Source: Sphingomonas sp. 67-36 (GTDB taxonomy: Bacteria > Pseudomonadota > Alphaproteobacteria > Sphingomonadales > Sphingomonadaceae). Taken from it: DNA of 64,000 nucleotides. Made by a program: the position numbers and the translations under genes. The stretch spans positions 1 through 64,000 of the forward strand of contig MKSU01000008.1 in assembly GCA_001897375.1 (NCBI GenBank), written 5' to 3'. Below are positions 8,225 to 17,038 of this stretch, one piece after another (the first letter of the stretch is position 1; the number at the start of each line of letters is the position of its first letter). Under the pieces are notes generated by a model. The model was not told the DNA's origin, searched no databases, and worked only from the letters and a program-made list of their open reading frames with translations.

Positions 8225-8971
8225 TTATCCCTGGTGCGGCGGCATCAGCGGCGATGTCGCGCCTTCGGCATATTCGGCCTGGATCCGCGCGGCGGTGTCG
8301 CGCACATGGCGGATCAGATCGTCGCCCGGCACCGGATCGACCAGCGCCGACGACAGCACCAGCCCGATCGTCGCGGCGATCCCGCCGTCGGAATCGAAGA
8401 TCGGCGCGGAGATGCCGCCCAGCCCATTGCCGCGCGCGTCCGCTTCGAAATCGACGCCATGGCGCGCGAGATTGGCGCGGACGTGCTCGGCATCGACCGG
8501 CTGGCGCTCGAAGAAGGCGGTGAGCCGCGCGGCGGGCGACTTGGGCAGTTCCAGCAGCGTGCCGGGCTGGATCACCACGCCCGGCTCGAACTCGTTCGGC
8601 ACCGCCGTCACCACCATCGCGCCGGTGCGGGCGGGGAGCGTCTGCACGGCGGTATGCCCCGTCCGGTCGCGCAGCACGCGCAGGAACGGGCGGGCCAGCT
8701 CGACGATATTGCTGCGGTAGATCGCCGCTCGCCCGAACTTCAGCAGCTTCCGTCCGAAGACATAGCCGCCGCCGTGCGGCGCGCGATCGACCAGCCCCAG
8801 TCGGGTCAGCGTCTGCAGGTGCCGCGACACGCGTGCCTTGGTCATGCCAAGGTCACGCGCGAGATCGGTGACGCGGACAGGACCGAAGGAATCGGTCAGA
8901 CTGTCGAGGATGCGGACCGTGACTTCGACGCTTTTCACCGAAGCCGGCCGTTCATCCATATTCTCGGTCAT
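8225..8971 (-). CDS. IclR-family transcriptional regulator
   Basis: A 248-residue regulator. The N-terminal winged HTH (LARDLGMTKARVSRHLQTL, about residues 37-55) is followed by an IclR effector domain (PVDAEHV, GISAPIFDSDGGIAATIGL). IclR proteins commonly control aromatic catabolic operons. It lies 44 nt upstream of gabD and downstream of the aminotransferase, on the same strand. It is the only regulator inside the aromatic cluster and so the best local candidate for controlling it. Confidence 0.85.
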   Translation of the reverse strand: MTENMDERPASVKSVEVTVRILDSLTDSFGPVRVTDLARDLGMTKARVSRHLQTLTRLGLVDRAPHGGGYVFGRKLLKFGRAAIYRSNIVELARPFLRVLRDRTGHTAVQTLPARTGAMVVTAVPNEFEPGVVIQPGTLLELPKSPAARLTAFFERQPVDAEHVRANLARHGVDFEADARGNGLGGISAPIFDSDGGIAATIGLVLSSALVDPVPGDDLIRHVRDTAARIQAEYAEGATSPLMPPHQG

Positions 8972-9055
8972 TCGTTCCCGATCTTTTGTGTTGTCCCCCG
9001 CGCGCGAAGCATGGGGGGACGCCGGGGAAGAAGCAAGCAGCCGATCGACCGGCCG

Positions 9056-10249
9056 TCAGCTCACCGCCGCGATCGCCTGCGCGACATGCTCCACGTTGCG
9101 CGGCGTGAGGCCGGCGATGTTCGCGCGGCTCGATCCGGTGACATGGACATGCCATTCCTCGCGCAGCCGGCGCACCGCGTCGCCGGAAATGCCCAGCATC
9201 GCGAACATGCCGTGCTGGCCGGCGAGGAAGGAGTAATCGCGCCGGTTGTTGCCGGAAAGCAGGCGGACCAGCTCGTGGCGCATGTCGCGGATGCGGTTGC
9301 GCATCGCCGCCAGTTCCTGCTCCCACGTCGCGCGCAGCGTCGCGTCGCCGAGGATGTGCGCGACGATCGCCGCGCCGTGATCGGGCGGCATCGAATAATT
9401 GGTGCGGACCACCGGCAGCAGGTTGCCGAGCGCGGTGTCGGCCTGCCCCGGATTGGCGCCGACCACGGTCAGCGCGCCGGTGCGCTCGCGATAGAGCGCG
9501 AAATTCTTCGAGCAGGAGCTGGCCACGATCATCTCCGGCAGCCGCTCGGCGAGGATCGCGAGGCCCTGCCGGTCCTCCTCCAGCCCTTCCGCGAAGCCGA
9601 GATAGGCGAGATCGACCAGCGGCGTCGCGCCGGAGCGGGCGACCGCATCCGCGATCTCCGCCCATTGCGCCGCGCTCGGGTCCGCGCCCGAAGGATTGTG
9701 GCAGCAGCCGTGGAGCAGCACGGTGTCGCCGGCACGCAGGTCGGCGAGCGCGCTCATCATCTCGTCCAGCTTCAGCGTGCCGGTGGCGATGTCGTAATAG
9801 GGATAATTGACGATCTCGAAGCCGGCGACGCCGAAGATCGCGGGATGGTTCGCCCAGGTCGGATCGGGCAGGAAGATGCGCTTGCCGGTGCCGAACTTGC
9901 CGATGAAGTCCGCCGCGACGCGCAGCGCGCCGGTGCCGCCGACCGTCTGGATCGTCCGCGCGCGGGCATGGGCGTCGGAGCCCTCGCGGAACAACAGGCC
10001 GCGCGTCCGTTCGTTATACTCAGGGTTGCCGGCCGAGGAGAGGTAGCGCTTGGTCGACTGCCCCTCCACCAGCGCGCGCTCCGCCGCCTTGACGGTCGGC
10101 AGGACGATCACTTCGCCATGCTCGTCCTTGTAGATGCCGATGCCGAGATCGACCTTGTCGGGCGAGGGGTCTCGGGCAAAGGCCTGGGCCATTCCCAGGA
10201 TCGGATCTATCGGTGCTTCGGGCAGTTGGGCAAACATCGTCATTCCCAT
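9056..10249 (-). CDS. Aromatic/aspartate aminotransferase (class I)
   Basis: A 397-residue PLP enzyme of the AspC/TyrB type. It shows VDLGIGIYKDEHG near residue 35, a HNPSGADPS motif, and SSCSKNFALYRERTGAL, whose Lys would bind PLP. It should move amino groups between aromatic or dicarboxylic amino acids and 2-oxoglutarate. Three in-frame ATGs (10249, 10243, 10237) could serve as start. Its position beside the Hpa-like operon suggests a role in tyrosine or phenylalanine breakdown. An inverted-repeat element sits immediately upstream. Confidence 0.85.
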   Translation of the reverse strand: MGMTMFAQLPEAPIDPILGMAQAFARDPSPDKVDLGIGIYKDEHGEVIVLPTVKAAERALVEGQSTKRYLSSAGNPEYNERTRGLLFREGSDAHARARTIQTVGGTGALRVAADFIGKFGTGKRIFLPDPTWANHPAIFGVAGFEIVNYPYYDIATGTLKLDEMMSALADLRAGDTVLLHGCCHNPSGADPSAAQWAEIADAVARSGATPLVDLAYLGFAEGLEEDRQGLAILAERLPEMIVASSCSKNFALYRERTGALTVVGANPGQADTALGNLLPVVRTNYSMPPDHGAAIVAHILGDATLRATWEQELAAMRNRIRDMRHELVRLLSGNNRRDYSFLAGQHGMFAMLGISGDAVRRLREEWHVHVTGSSRANIAGLTPRNVEHVAQAIAAVS

Positions 10250-10255
10250 TTTCAG

Positions 10256-10292
10256 GTATCGTTATCCGATACATTGGAACGTATTGCGATAC
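10256..10292. promoter_or_regulatory. Inverted repeats upstream of the aminotransferase (probable operator)
   Basis: GTATCG (10256-10261) and CGATAC (10267-10272) form a perfect inverted repeat with a 5-nt spacer. A second copy GTAT...CGATAC occupies 10281-10292. Both lie within 45 nt of the minus-strand aminotransferase start, where a repressor could block transcription. The binding protein is unknown; the IclR protein encoded next to this gene is a candidate. Confidence 0.4.
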
Positions 10293-10334
10293 AACATGCT
10301 TGTCGTGTTTTGCGCTGCGAGACGCGGGAAGCGC

Positions 10335-10988
10335 TCAATATTGGATACCGGTCAGGCCATGCGCTTCCGCTCCGGCGCGCTCACGCTCCAGCGCACGACG
10401 CAGCGGAGCAAGCTGGCGGACGCGCGCGGCGTGGCCAATGATCGCGGGATAGTCGGCCAACGGAAAGCCGCCCTTCTCCGCAACGTTGCACAGCCAGAAC
10501 AGATAGACATCGACGATCGACCAGCGATCATCATACCACCAGCGCCCGTCCACCCCGGCGGCGATGCGCGTACATTCGGCGGCGAACTTGCGCATCCCGT
10601 CGGCCTTCACGTCCGTCGGATCGCCGATGGTATATTTGTCGGGCGCGCGAATCTGTCGCATCGCCGGATGCAGCGTGGAGGAGCACCACAGAAGGTCGCT
10701 GAGCGGCGCGATGTCGCTCACCGGATCGTCATCGTGCGGCAGCAGCCCCGCCGCCGGGAATTGCCGGTCGAGAAAGACGAGGATTGCGGCGTTCTCGGTC
10801 ATGATCCGCCCGTCGATCGCCAGCGCGGGCACCTTGCCCTTCGGATTGACGCGCGCGTAACCGGCGGACTTCTGCTCGTCCGCTCGGATGTTAACCAGCC
10901 GATCGCGATAGGGCACGCCGGCCGCCTCCAGCGCGGTCATGGTGACGCGCGAGCAGGCGCCCGGAAAGAAATAGAGCGTCAGGTCCAT
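10335..10988 (-). CDS. Glutathione S-transferase family protein
   Basis: A 217-residue protein with a thioredoxin-fold N-terminal half (LYFFPGACSRVTMTALEAAG, then NPKGKVPAL and TENAAILVFLDRQFP) and an all-helical C-terminal half. This is a GST of the beta-like type. In aromatic clusters such proteins can act as glutathione-dependent isomerases or protect against quinones; the role here is unknown. The start at 10988 is set by homology; the longer frame upstream is not coding. It follows the aldehyde dehydrogenase by 43 nt and is probably the last gene of the operon. Confidence 0.85.
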   Translation of the reverse strand: MDLTLYFFPGACSRVTMTALEAAGVPYRDRLVNIRADEQKSAGYARVNPKGKVPALAIDGRIMTENAAILVFLDRQFPAAGLLPHDDDPVSDIAPLSDLLWCSSTLHPAMRQIRAPDKYTIGDPTDVKADGMRKFAAECTRIAAGVDGRWWYDDRWSIVDVYLFWLCNVAEKGGFPLADYPAIIGHAARVRQLAPLRRALERERAGAEAHGLTGIQY

Positions 10989-11031
10989 TGCCGGTTCCCG
11001 GAAAACTGGGTCCGCCGCGCGGGCGGCAAGA

Positions 11032-12441
11032 TCAGGCGCCGGCGGGAAGCCGGACGGTCTGGAGCTGCATATATTCGTCCAGCCCGTGCAGGCCGAACTC
11101 CACCCCGATCCCCGATTGCTTCGCCCCGCCGAACGGCACGTCGGGCGAGATCTTGGAATGGCTGTTGACCCATGCCGTGCCGCATTCGAGCCGCTGCGCA
11201 AGCTCGGCCGCGCGGCCGATATCGGTCGACCAGACCGATCCGCCGAGGCCGTTCTCGCTCGCATTGGCGCGCGCCAGCACGTCCTCCACGTCGCTGTAGC
11301 GGATGATCGGCAGGACCGGGCCAAACTGCTCCTCATCGACGATGCGGTTGCCGTCGGTCACGTCGACCACCACGGAGAGCGGGAAGAAGTAGCCCTCGCC
11401 GTCCAGCGGCTTGCCCCCGGCGAGGAAACGGCCGCCCTGCGCGCGGGCGTCTTCCGCCAGCGTGCTGACGTAATCGAACTGCCGCCGGTTCTGGAGCGGC
11501 CCGTATTGCGTCGCGGGATCGGTGCCGGGGCCGACCTTCGCGGCCGCCGCCAGTGCGGCCACTTTCTCCGCGAGCGCGTCGTGCAGGCTGTCATGGACAT
11601 AGACGCGCTTGATCGCCGCGCAGATCTGTCCGCTGTTGCCGAAGGCATATTGGAAAATCTGCGGCGCGATCGCCTCGACATCGGCGTCGGGCAGGACGAT
11701 CGCGGCGTCGTTGCCGCCCAGCTCCAGCGTCAGCCGCTTCAGGTTGGCCGCGCCGTCGCGCATGATCGCGCGACCGGTGGGGGTGGAGCCGGTGAACACC
11801 ACCTTGTCGATATCGGGATGCTTCGCGATGCCCGATCCGATCTCGATATCGCCGGTCACCACGTTCCACACGCCGGCGGGCAGGTGCCGGGCGGCGATCT
11901 CCACCATGCGCAGCGTCGCCAGGGGCGTGTTGGGCGATGGCTTCTGCACCACCGTATTGCCGGCCACCAGCGCGGGGATGACGTGCCAGATCGCGATCAT
12001 CACCGGGAAGTTCCACGGCGTGATCGAGCCGACCACGCCCAGCGGCTTGCGGTGGATTTCGACGCGGCCGCCGTCCGCCTGCTCGATCCGCTCGACCGCG
12101 GGACGGAAGCCGGCGGTGGTGCGTGTCCAGTGGATCGCGCCGTGGATCTCGCCCACCGCCGCCGCCAGCGGCTTGCCCTGCTCGCGCGAGAGCAGCGCGC
12201 CGAGGTCGTCGGCTTCGGCGGCCAGCGCATCTGCGAAGGCATGGATCATCTCCGCGCGGCGCTCGATCGGTGTCGCGGCCCAGCCGGTGAAGGCGCCGCG
12301 CGCGGCGGCGACCGCCTGATCGAGCTGCGCGACGCTCGCCAGAGGGCATTGCGCGAACTCGGCGCCGGTGGCGGGGTCGATCACCGCGAAGCTGTCGGCG
12401 CAGGGCACGGCCTTGCCGCCGATGGTCAGTGCGAAGGCCAT
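11032..12441 (-). CDS. Aldehyde dehydrogenase family protein
   Basis: A 469-residue aldehyde dehydrogenase. It has the ITPWNFP motif, the catalytic Glu in LELGGNDA and the Cys in GNSGQICAAIKR. ATG 12441 is chosen because AGAGGAGACGAAC lies just upstream; an ATG at 12459 is less well placed. It sits 20 nt after hpaI, so it may oxidise an aldehyde of the same pathway, such as succinate semialdehyde, or a side-chain aldehyde such as a phenylacetaldehyde. The exact substrate cannot be read from sequence. Confidence 0.85.
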   Translation of the reverse strand: MAFALTIGGKAVPCADSFAVIDPATGAEFAQCPLASVAQLDQAVAAARGAFTGWAATPIERRAEMIHAFADALAAEADDLGALLSREQGKPLAAAVGEIHGAIHWTRTTAGFRPAVERIEQADGGRVEIHRKPLGVVGSITPWNFPVMIAIWHVIPALVAGNTVVQKPSPNTPLATLRMVEIAARHLPAGVWNVVTGDIEIGSGIAKHPDIDKVVFTGSTPTGRAIMRDGAANLKRLTLELGGNDAAIVLPDADVEAIAPQIFQYAFGNSGQICAAIKRVYVHDSLHDALAEKVAALAAAAKVGPGTDPATQYGPLQNRRQFDYVSTLAEDARAQGGRFLAGGKPLDGEGYFFPLSVVVDVTDGNRIVDEEQFGPVLPIIRYSDVEDVLARANASENGLGGSVWSTDIGRAAELAQRLECGTAWVNSHSKISPDVPFGGAKQSGIGVEFGLHGLDEYMQLQTVRLPAGA

Positions 12442-12461
12442 GTTCGTCTCCTCTGTCATGT

Positions 12462-13220
12462 TCAGGCGCGGCATGTCCGCAGCAGCGCGCGTCCGCCGTT
12501 CGCGAGCAGCCCGATGTCGGTGCCGATCGAGATGAAGGCGAAGCCCTGCCCGGCGCGCGCGCGCGCGTCGTCGGTATCGAGGGCGAAGATGCCGGCGGGC
12601 TTGCCGGCGGCGCCGATCGCAGCGAAGGCACGGTCGATCGCCGCCTGCACCTCCGGCGCGCGCGGATTGCCGAGATAGCCGAGCGAGGCGGCGAGGTCGG
12701 CGGGGCCGATGAACAGGCCGTCGACGCCCTCCACCGCCGCGATCTCCTCCACGGCGGCCAGCGCCGCGCCGCTCTCGATCTGCACGATGATGCCGACGCG
12801 CTCGTGCGCGGTGGCGAGATAGTCCGCCTGCGCCCCGAAGCGCGAGGCGCGGCTGGTGGAGCTGGCGACGCCGCGAATGCCGCGCGGCGGGAAGCGCGAG
12901 GCGGCGACGATCGCCTCAGCCTGCGCCGCGCTGTCGACCATCGGGATCAGCAGGGTGGTGAACCCGATATCGAGATATTGCTTGATGCTCACCGCATCGC
13001 CCACCGGCGGCCGCGCGATGACGTGGACCGGGTAGGGGGCGACCGCTTGCAACTGGCCGAGCAGGGTCTGCGCATTATTGGGCGCGTGCTCCCCGTCAAA
13101 CAGCAGCCAGTCGAAGCCCGCGCCCGCGCAGATTTCCGCCGTGTAATTGGAGGCAAGCGCCTGCCACAGCCCGAGCCGGGCGCCGGGCGCCGCGTCGATC
13201 CATTCGCGAAACGCGCTCAT
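12462..13220 (-). CDS. hpaI: HpcH/HpaI-family aldolase
   Basis: A 252-residue class II (metal) aldolase. The catalytic His is in [10 protein letters not shown], metal ligands are in VQIESG, and [12 protein letters not shown] is present. This is the 4-hydroxy-2-oxo-heptane-1,7-dioate aldolase family. HpaI splits that compound into pyruvate and succinate semialdehyde at the end of homoprotocatechuate degradation. Its ATG overlaps the hpaH stop (ATGA), so translation is coupled. The order H-I matches enterobacterial hpa operons. Confidence 0.9.
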   Translation of the reverse strand: MSAFREWIDAAPGARLGLWQALASNYTAEICAGAGFDWLLFDGEHAPNNAQTLLGQLQAVAPYPVHVIARPPVGDAVSIKQYLDIGFTTLLIPMVDSAAQAEAIVAASRFPPRGIRGVASSTSRASRFGAQADYLATAHERVGIIVQIESGAALAAVEEIAAVEGVDGLFIGPADLAASLGYLGNPRAPEVQAAIDRAFAAIGAAGKPAGIFALDTDDARARAGQGFAFISIGTDIGLLANGGRALLRTCRA

Positions 13221-14023
13221 GCGAAGCGCACCGAGATGGCGCCGAGCGGGCCGAAATCGACGTGGAACGTGTCGCCGGCGCGCGCCGGCACCGGCGCGGT
13301 GAAGCTGCCGCCGAGGATGATCTCGCCCGCCGCCAGCGTCTCGCCATAGGGATGCAGCTTGTTCGCCAGCCACGCCGGGCCGAGCGCGGGATGGCCGAGC
13401 ACGGCGGCGGCGACGCCCGAATCCTCGATCACGCCGTTGCGGTAGATCAGCGCCGAGACCCAGCGCAGGTCGATATCGTGCGGCCGCACCGGCCGGCCGC
13501 CGAGCACCAAGCCGGCGTTGGCGGCATTGTCGGAGATGGTGTCGAACACCTTGCGCGTCGTGCCGGTGGCGCGATCGACCTGCTCGATTCGCGCGTCGAT
13601 GATCTCGATCGCCGGGACGATGTAATCCACCGCGTCGAGCACGTCGAACAGGGTGCAATCGGGACCGCTGAGCGGCTGTTTCAGGCGGAAGGCCAGCTCC
13701 ACCTCGACGCGTGGCACGATGAAGCGCCCGATCGGGATGTCGCGCCCGTCGGGGAACAGCATGTCGTCGAGCAGCAGGCCGTAATCCGGCTCGACGATGT
13801 TCGACGACCGCTGCATCGCGCGGCTGGTCAGCCCGATCTTGTGGCCGATGGCTTTGCGCCCCTCGGCGATCTTGCGCCGCGTCCAGGCGCGCTGGATCGC
13901 ATAGGCGTCCTCGATCGTGATCTCGGGGTGGCGCAGCGAGAATTGCGCGATCTGCGTGCCGCCGCGCTCGGCTTCGTGCAGCTCGTTCGCGAGCTGGTCG
14001 ATCAGGTCGGGGGGCAGGGCCAT
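13217..14023 (-). CDS. hpaH: 2-oxo-hepta-3-ene-1,7-dioate hydratase
   Basis: A 268-residue protein of the hydratase/decarboxylase family (MhpD/HpaH). It shows [23 protein letters not shown] and a metal-site region around [12 protein letters not shown]. HpaH adds water to 2-oxohept-3-enedioate. The length fits HpaH, and ATG 14023 starts at the expected MALPPDLID; the frame continues further upstream but is not supported. It follows the HpaF-like gene by 7 nt. Confidence 0.9.
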   Translation of the reverse strand: MALPPDLIDQLANELHEAERGGTQIAQFSLRHPEITIEDAYAIQRAWTRRKIAEGRKAIGHKIGLTSRAMQRSSNIVEPDYGLLLDDMLFPDGRDIPIGRFIVPRVEVELAFRLKQPLSGPDCTLFDVLDAVDYIVPAIEIIDARIEQVDRATGTTRKVFDTISDNAANAGLVLGGRPVRPHDIDLRWVSALIYRNGVIEDSGVAAAVLGHPALGPAWLANKLHPYGETLAAGEIILGGSFTAPVPARAGDTFHVDFGPLGAISVRFA

Positions 14024-14030
14024 CGTGGGA

Positions 14031-14420
14031 TTACTTCTTCGCGGCGAGGCGCTGGTGGATGGTGTTGTGCTTCCACCCCTCCGCTTCCTCGACATAGAGG
14101 GAAAGGGCGAGCGGGCGGCGCTCGAACAGGTCGCCGAGGAACGACTTCACCGCGGCGAACATCTGGTCGAAGAACGCCTTGCGGAACGCCGCGTCGCGGC
14201 CCGCGCCCATCTTCACGTCGATGTTGATGAAGGCGTCGTCGGGGCCTTTGCCATCCGCGATGACGTAATCGGTCAGCCGGATCGCGCGGACGCGGATGCC
14301 GCCGACCGGGAAGACGCCGCCGGATCGCTCGCGCATCTCCGCCGCGATCAGCGCGAGCAGGCCGGGAAGGTCGAACTCACCTTCCAGGTTGGCGGTCCAT
14401 TCGACGGTGGCGTGCGCCAT
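14031..14420 (-). CDS. 5-carboxymethyl-2-hydroxymuconate isomerase family protein (HpaF-like)
   Basis: A 129-residue protein aligning by eye with HpaF over its full length. [18 protein letters not shown], a [15 protein letters not shown] core and a final helical tail are visible. HpaF isomerises 5-carboxymethyl-2-hydroxymuconate using its N-terminal proline after Met removal. Here the start reads Met-Ala-His, so that proline is replaced by alanine. A GTG one codon earlier would give Met-Met-Ala and does not help. Either the enzyme uses another base or it has a changed reaction. Its ATG overlaps the dioxygenase stop. Confidence 0.75.
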   Translation of the reverse strand: MAHATVEWTANLEGEFDLPGLLALIAAEMRERSGGVFPVGGIRVRAIRLTDYVIADGKGPDDAFINIDVKMGAGRDAAFRKAFFDQMFAAVKSFLGDLFERRPLALSLYVEEAEGWKHNTIHQRLAAKK

Positions 14421-15238
14421 CACACGATCTCCGACCGGCCGATCACGCAGCCGGTGCTGAAGATCGGGATCGGCTGGTAGAAGTCGATATGCCCCTTGCC
14501 GCCCGCGGCGGCGGCGGCGGCGATCAGCGTGCGGATCTCATAGCCGCCCTGGCCGCCGTCGGCATAGGTCTCGGCATCGGTATAGGCGGTCATCCGCGCC
14601 TCGTCGCCGGAGGCCCAGCGGGCGAGGAACTCGCGGTCCCACGCCTCGTTGATACGCCCGCTGTCCGGCGTGCACGGCCAGTGCGAGATGCCGCCGGTGC
14701 CGACCAGCGCGATCCGCTGCGGCACCTTGTCGGCGGCGCGGCGCAGCGCGCGGCCGAAGGCATAAGCGCGGTGCAGCGGGGTGAGCGGCGGCCCCTGGCA
14801 GTTGATGTTGGCGGGGATCACCGTCAGCTCGTTGTCCGGATCGAGGAAGTGCAGCGGCACCATGATGCCGTGGTCGAACTTCCATTCCTCGGCATAAGCG
14901 ACGTCGACCGTCTGCTGCACCTCGGCGATCAGCCGGCGCGACAGCTCCGCGTCGCCGCGCATGCGCTGGCGCGGGATGCGCAGCCATTCCGGGTCCTCGA
15001 TCGGCCCGTCATAATGATCCGCCGCGCCGATCGCATAGGCGGGCATGTTGTCCATGAAGAAATTGGCGAAATGCTCCGCCGCGACGACGATCAGCACCTC
15101 GGCGCCGGCCGCGCGGATCGCGTCGCGCATCCCGCGATAGGCGGCGTAATAGGGATCGCGAAGCTCGGGCGGCGCCATGTCCGCCCGCCCGGTGATGCCC
15201 GGCCCGTGGCTGCAAATACCGCTGAACACGAGGGTCAT
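14420..15238 (-). CDS. Class III extradiol ring-cleavage dioxygenase, LigB-type catalytic subunit
   Basis: A 272-residue LigB-superfamily protein. Putative Fe(II) ligands and acid-base residues lie in ICSHGPGI (about residues 8-15), AAEHFANFF (about 53-61) and KFDHGIMVPL. GTGGISHWP is also a family motif. Such enzymes cleave catechols next to a hydroxyl group. It is encoded directly after a LigA-like small subunit with an ATGA overlap. The surrounding HpaG/H/I/F genes point to a homoprotocatechuate-like substrate with 2,3-cleavage, but the family also cleaves protocatechuate, gallate and dihydroxyphenylpropionate. Confidence 0.85.
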   Translation of the reverse strand: MTLVFSGICSHGPGITGRADMAPPELRDPYYAAYRGMRDAIRAAGAEVLIVVAAEHFANFFMDNMPAYAIGAADHYDGPIEDPEWLRIPRQRMRGDAELSRRLIAEVQQTVDVAYAEEWKFDHGIMVPLHFLDPDNELTVIPANINCQGPPLTPLHRAYAFGRALRRAADKVPQRIALVGTGGISHWPCTPDSGRINEAWDREFLARWASGDEARMTAYTDAETYADGGQGGYEIRTLIAAAAAAGGKGHIDFYQPIPIFSTGCVIGRSEIV

Positions 15239-15561
15239 ACGCCTGCCACCTTGTCGTCATAGCCGGTCGTCATGGCATAGACGCCGGCGCGGATCGGGCC
15301 GTGCTGTCGCACGCCGTCGCGCATCCGCTGGAGATAATCGGCCCATTCGATCCGCATGAACGCGGCGAAATGCATCAGGATCTGCCCGTTGACGCCGAGC
15401 ACGTAGAGCAACCCGATATCCGGCTCCAGCACCGCGCGGCGCTCTTCATCCGTCAGCTCATAGCGATCGGCGACGGCCGTCGCGTCGGTGATGAAATCGG
15501 CCTGCAACGCCGGATCGCGGTTGAGCTGATAGAGCAGCTTCTGGAGTTGGTAGAGGCTCAT
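15235..15561 (-). CDS. LigA-like small subunit of an extradiol dioxygenase
   Basis: A 108-residue, mainly helical protein of the LigA superfamily. LYQLQKLLYQLNRDP at the start is followed by a DLTxEE-like ELTDEERRAV helix and GVNGQILMHFAAFM. In protocatechuate 4,5-dioxygenase the alpha subunit LigA covers the active site of LigB. Here the two genes overlap by 4 nt, suggesting an alpha-beta enzyme. Classical HpaD enzymes have no separate LigA subunit, which makes the pair unusual in this context. Confidence 0.82.
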   Translation of the reverse strand: MSLYQLQKLLYQLNRDPALQADFITDATAVADRYELTDEERRAVLEPDIGLLYVLGVNGQILMHFAAFMRIEWADYLQRMRDGVRQHGPIRAGVYAMTTGYDDKVAGV

Positions 15562-16310
15562 GCCTGCAGCCCCACGCGATGCACGAGGCGGCCGACGCGT
15601 TCCACGGTGCAGGCCACCTCGTCGCCCTCGCCGACGAAATGGACGCCGTGCGGCGTGCCGGTAAGAATCATGTCGCCGGGCGAGAGCGTCATGAACCCGG
15701 AGAGGTAGGCGATCAGCTCCGCCACCGGGAACACCATGTCGCCGGTCGAGCCGGACTGAACGGTCGTGCCGTTGACCGTGGTGGACAGCGCGAGCGCTTG
15801 CGGATCGCCGACATCAGCCGCATCGACGATCCACGGGCCGATCGGGGTCAGCCCGTCGCGGTTCTTCACGCGCAGGTTGGGGCGGTAATAGTTCTCGAGG
15901 AACTCGCGCACCGCATAGTCGCAGGCGATCGTATAGCCGGCGACATGATCGAGCGCCTCGGACGCGGCGACGCGCCGCGCGGTACGGCCGATCACCGCGA
16001 CCAACTCGCATTCCGGGTGCATCTGGTCGGCGTCGCGCGGCTTGGGCGAGACGCCGCCATGCGCGACGAAGCCGTTCGGTCCCTTCAGGAACACCAGCGG
16101 CTGCGACGGCGGCTTGAAGCCCAGTTCGACCGAGTGGTCGGCATAATTCAGCCCCAGCGCGAACACCGTCGCGCCCGGCGTGACCGGCGGCAGCAGCGTG
16201 GCGGCATCCCAGCCCACCGTGGAACCGTCGGCCAGCGCGATCGCCTGCTCGTCGGACGAGACGACGCCCCATTGCTCGCGCCCGGCGTGGATCAATCTGA
16301 CGCGCTTCAT
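15558..16310 (-). CDS. Fumarylacetoacetate hydrolase family protein (HpaG C-terminal-like)
   Basis: A 250-residue FAH-fold protein. VFALGLNYADHSVELG is followed by the Glu-rich metal site HPECELVAVIG and GYTIACDYAVREF, then the ILTGTPHGV signature of the family. In hpa pathways the bifunctional HpaG isomerises and decarboxylates 5-oxo-pent-3-ene-1,2,5-tricarboxylate. Some organisms encode its two halves separately, as here. Start and stop overlap the neighbours by 4 nt on both sides. Confidence 0.85.
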   Translation of the reverse strand: MKRVRLIHAGREQWGVVSSDEQAIALADGSTVGWDAATLLPPVTPGATVFALGLNYADHSVELGFKPPSQPLVFLKGPNGFVAHGGVSPKPRDADQMHPECELVAVIGRTARRVAASEALDHVAGYTIACDYAVREFLENYYRPNLRVKNRDGLTPIGPWIVDAADVGDPQALALSTTVNGTTVQSGSTGDMVFPVAELIAYLSGFMTLSPGDMILTGTPHGVHFVGEGDEVACTVERVGRLVHRVGLQA

Positions 16311-16912
16311 CGTGCCTGCTCCGCGACGAGCGAGACGGCGAGCGGGGCGAAGCCCTCCGCCGTCACCTCGATCGTGTCGCCCGCGCGCGCAGTCGGCGCA
16401 TCGCCGGCGATGCCGCACAGCAGCAGGTCGCCGGGCGCGAGCGTCATGAAGGTCGCGATCTCGCGCTCCAGTGCGGCGGGATCGCGCACCAGTCGCGACA
16501 GGCTCCAGCGGTGGCGTTCCGCGCCGCCGATGTGCGTCACGATCTCGATCGACGCGAGATCGGCGGGCGGGGCGCTCGCCGGGCCGAGCGGCAGGAAGCC
16601 GTCGCGGCACCGTTCGGCGATCGCCGGGCGGTAGAAGCTGGCGTGGGGCACGAACAGATCGATAGCGAGCCGCGCGACCGGCGGCCCGGCCAATGCGCGT
16701 TCGATCGCGATAGTTGCGCCCACCGCAACTTCGGCGACGTCGCCGGGCAGGGTCACCGCCGAACCGCTCGCGGCGAAGCAATTGCGCGGCTTGATGTAGA
16801 GAATCGGCGCGACCGGCGGCTTGCCATAGGGCTTCTCGCCCAGCGCATCTCCCAGCGCCGCCACCTGCTCGCGGTCGTTCAGCGCCACGCCATAGGCTGT
16901 CCCGCCGATCAT
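16307..16912 (-). CDS. Fumarylacetoacetate hydrolase family protein (HpaG N-terminal-like)
   Basis: A 201-residue FAH-fold protein related to the N-terminal half of HpaG. YGVALNDREQ and the KPRNCF motif are present, as is a DLLLCGIAGD end like the family's TGT motif. ATG 16912 has a strong GAGAGGAAGG ribosome-binding site and is the first gene of the minus-strand operon. Together with the next gene it would form the split isomerase/decarboxylase. Expression starts from the divergent promoter region with the HpaE-like gene. Confidence 0.82.
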   Translation of the reverse strand: MIGGTAYGVALNDREQVAALGDALGEKPYGKPPVAPILYIKPRNCFAASGSAVTLPGDVAEVAVGATIAIERALAGPPVARLAIDLFVPHASFYRPAIAERCRDGFLPLGPASAPPADLASIEIVTHIGGAERHRWSLSRLVRDPAALEREIATFMTLAPGDLLLCGIAGDAPTARAGDTIEVTAEGFAPLAVSLVAEQAR

Positions 16913-16939
16913 GCCTTCCTCTCGTTCGTCATGTCCGTG

Positions 16940-17021
16940 ACTGTAATATTTAACATGATAAGGGTCAAGCTGCCGCTTTGGGTTTGACGGCCGGGACCGG
17001 AGGATATATTTAACACGATAA
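16940..17021. promoter_or_regulatory. Divergent promoters with two copies of a shared operator motif
   Basis: Two copies of TTTAACAYGATAA lie 60 bp apart, at 16949-16961 and 17009-17021. For the minus-strand operon, TTGACC (16968-16963) and TACAGT (16945-16940) are spaced 17 nt apart, with the first copy between them. For the plus-strand gene, TTGACG (16984-16989) and TATTTA (17007-17012) are spaced 17 nt apart, with the second copy overlapping the -10. A repressor bound at both sites could silence both directions. Promoter calls are by eye. Confidence 0.6.
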
Positions 17022-17038
17022 TCAATTGCGGAGTTCTT

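Noticed and set aside
8234-10441. A plus-strand frame of 735 codons opposite the IclR and aminotransferase genes
   Set aside because: The product is rich in His, Arg and Asp without domains, and it is antisense to two well-supported genes.
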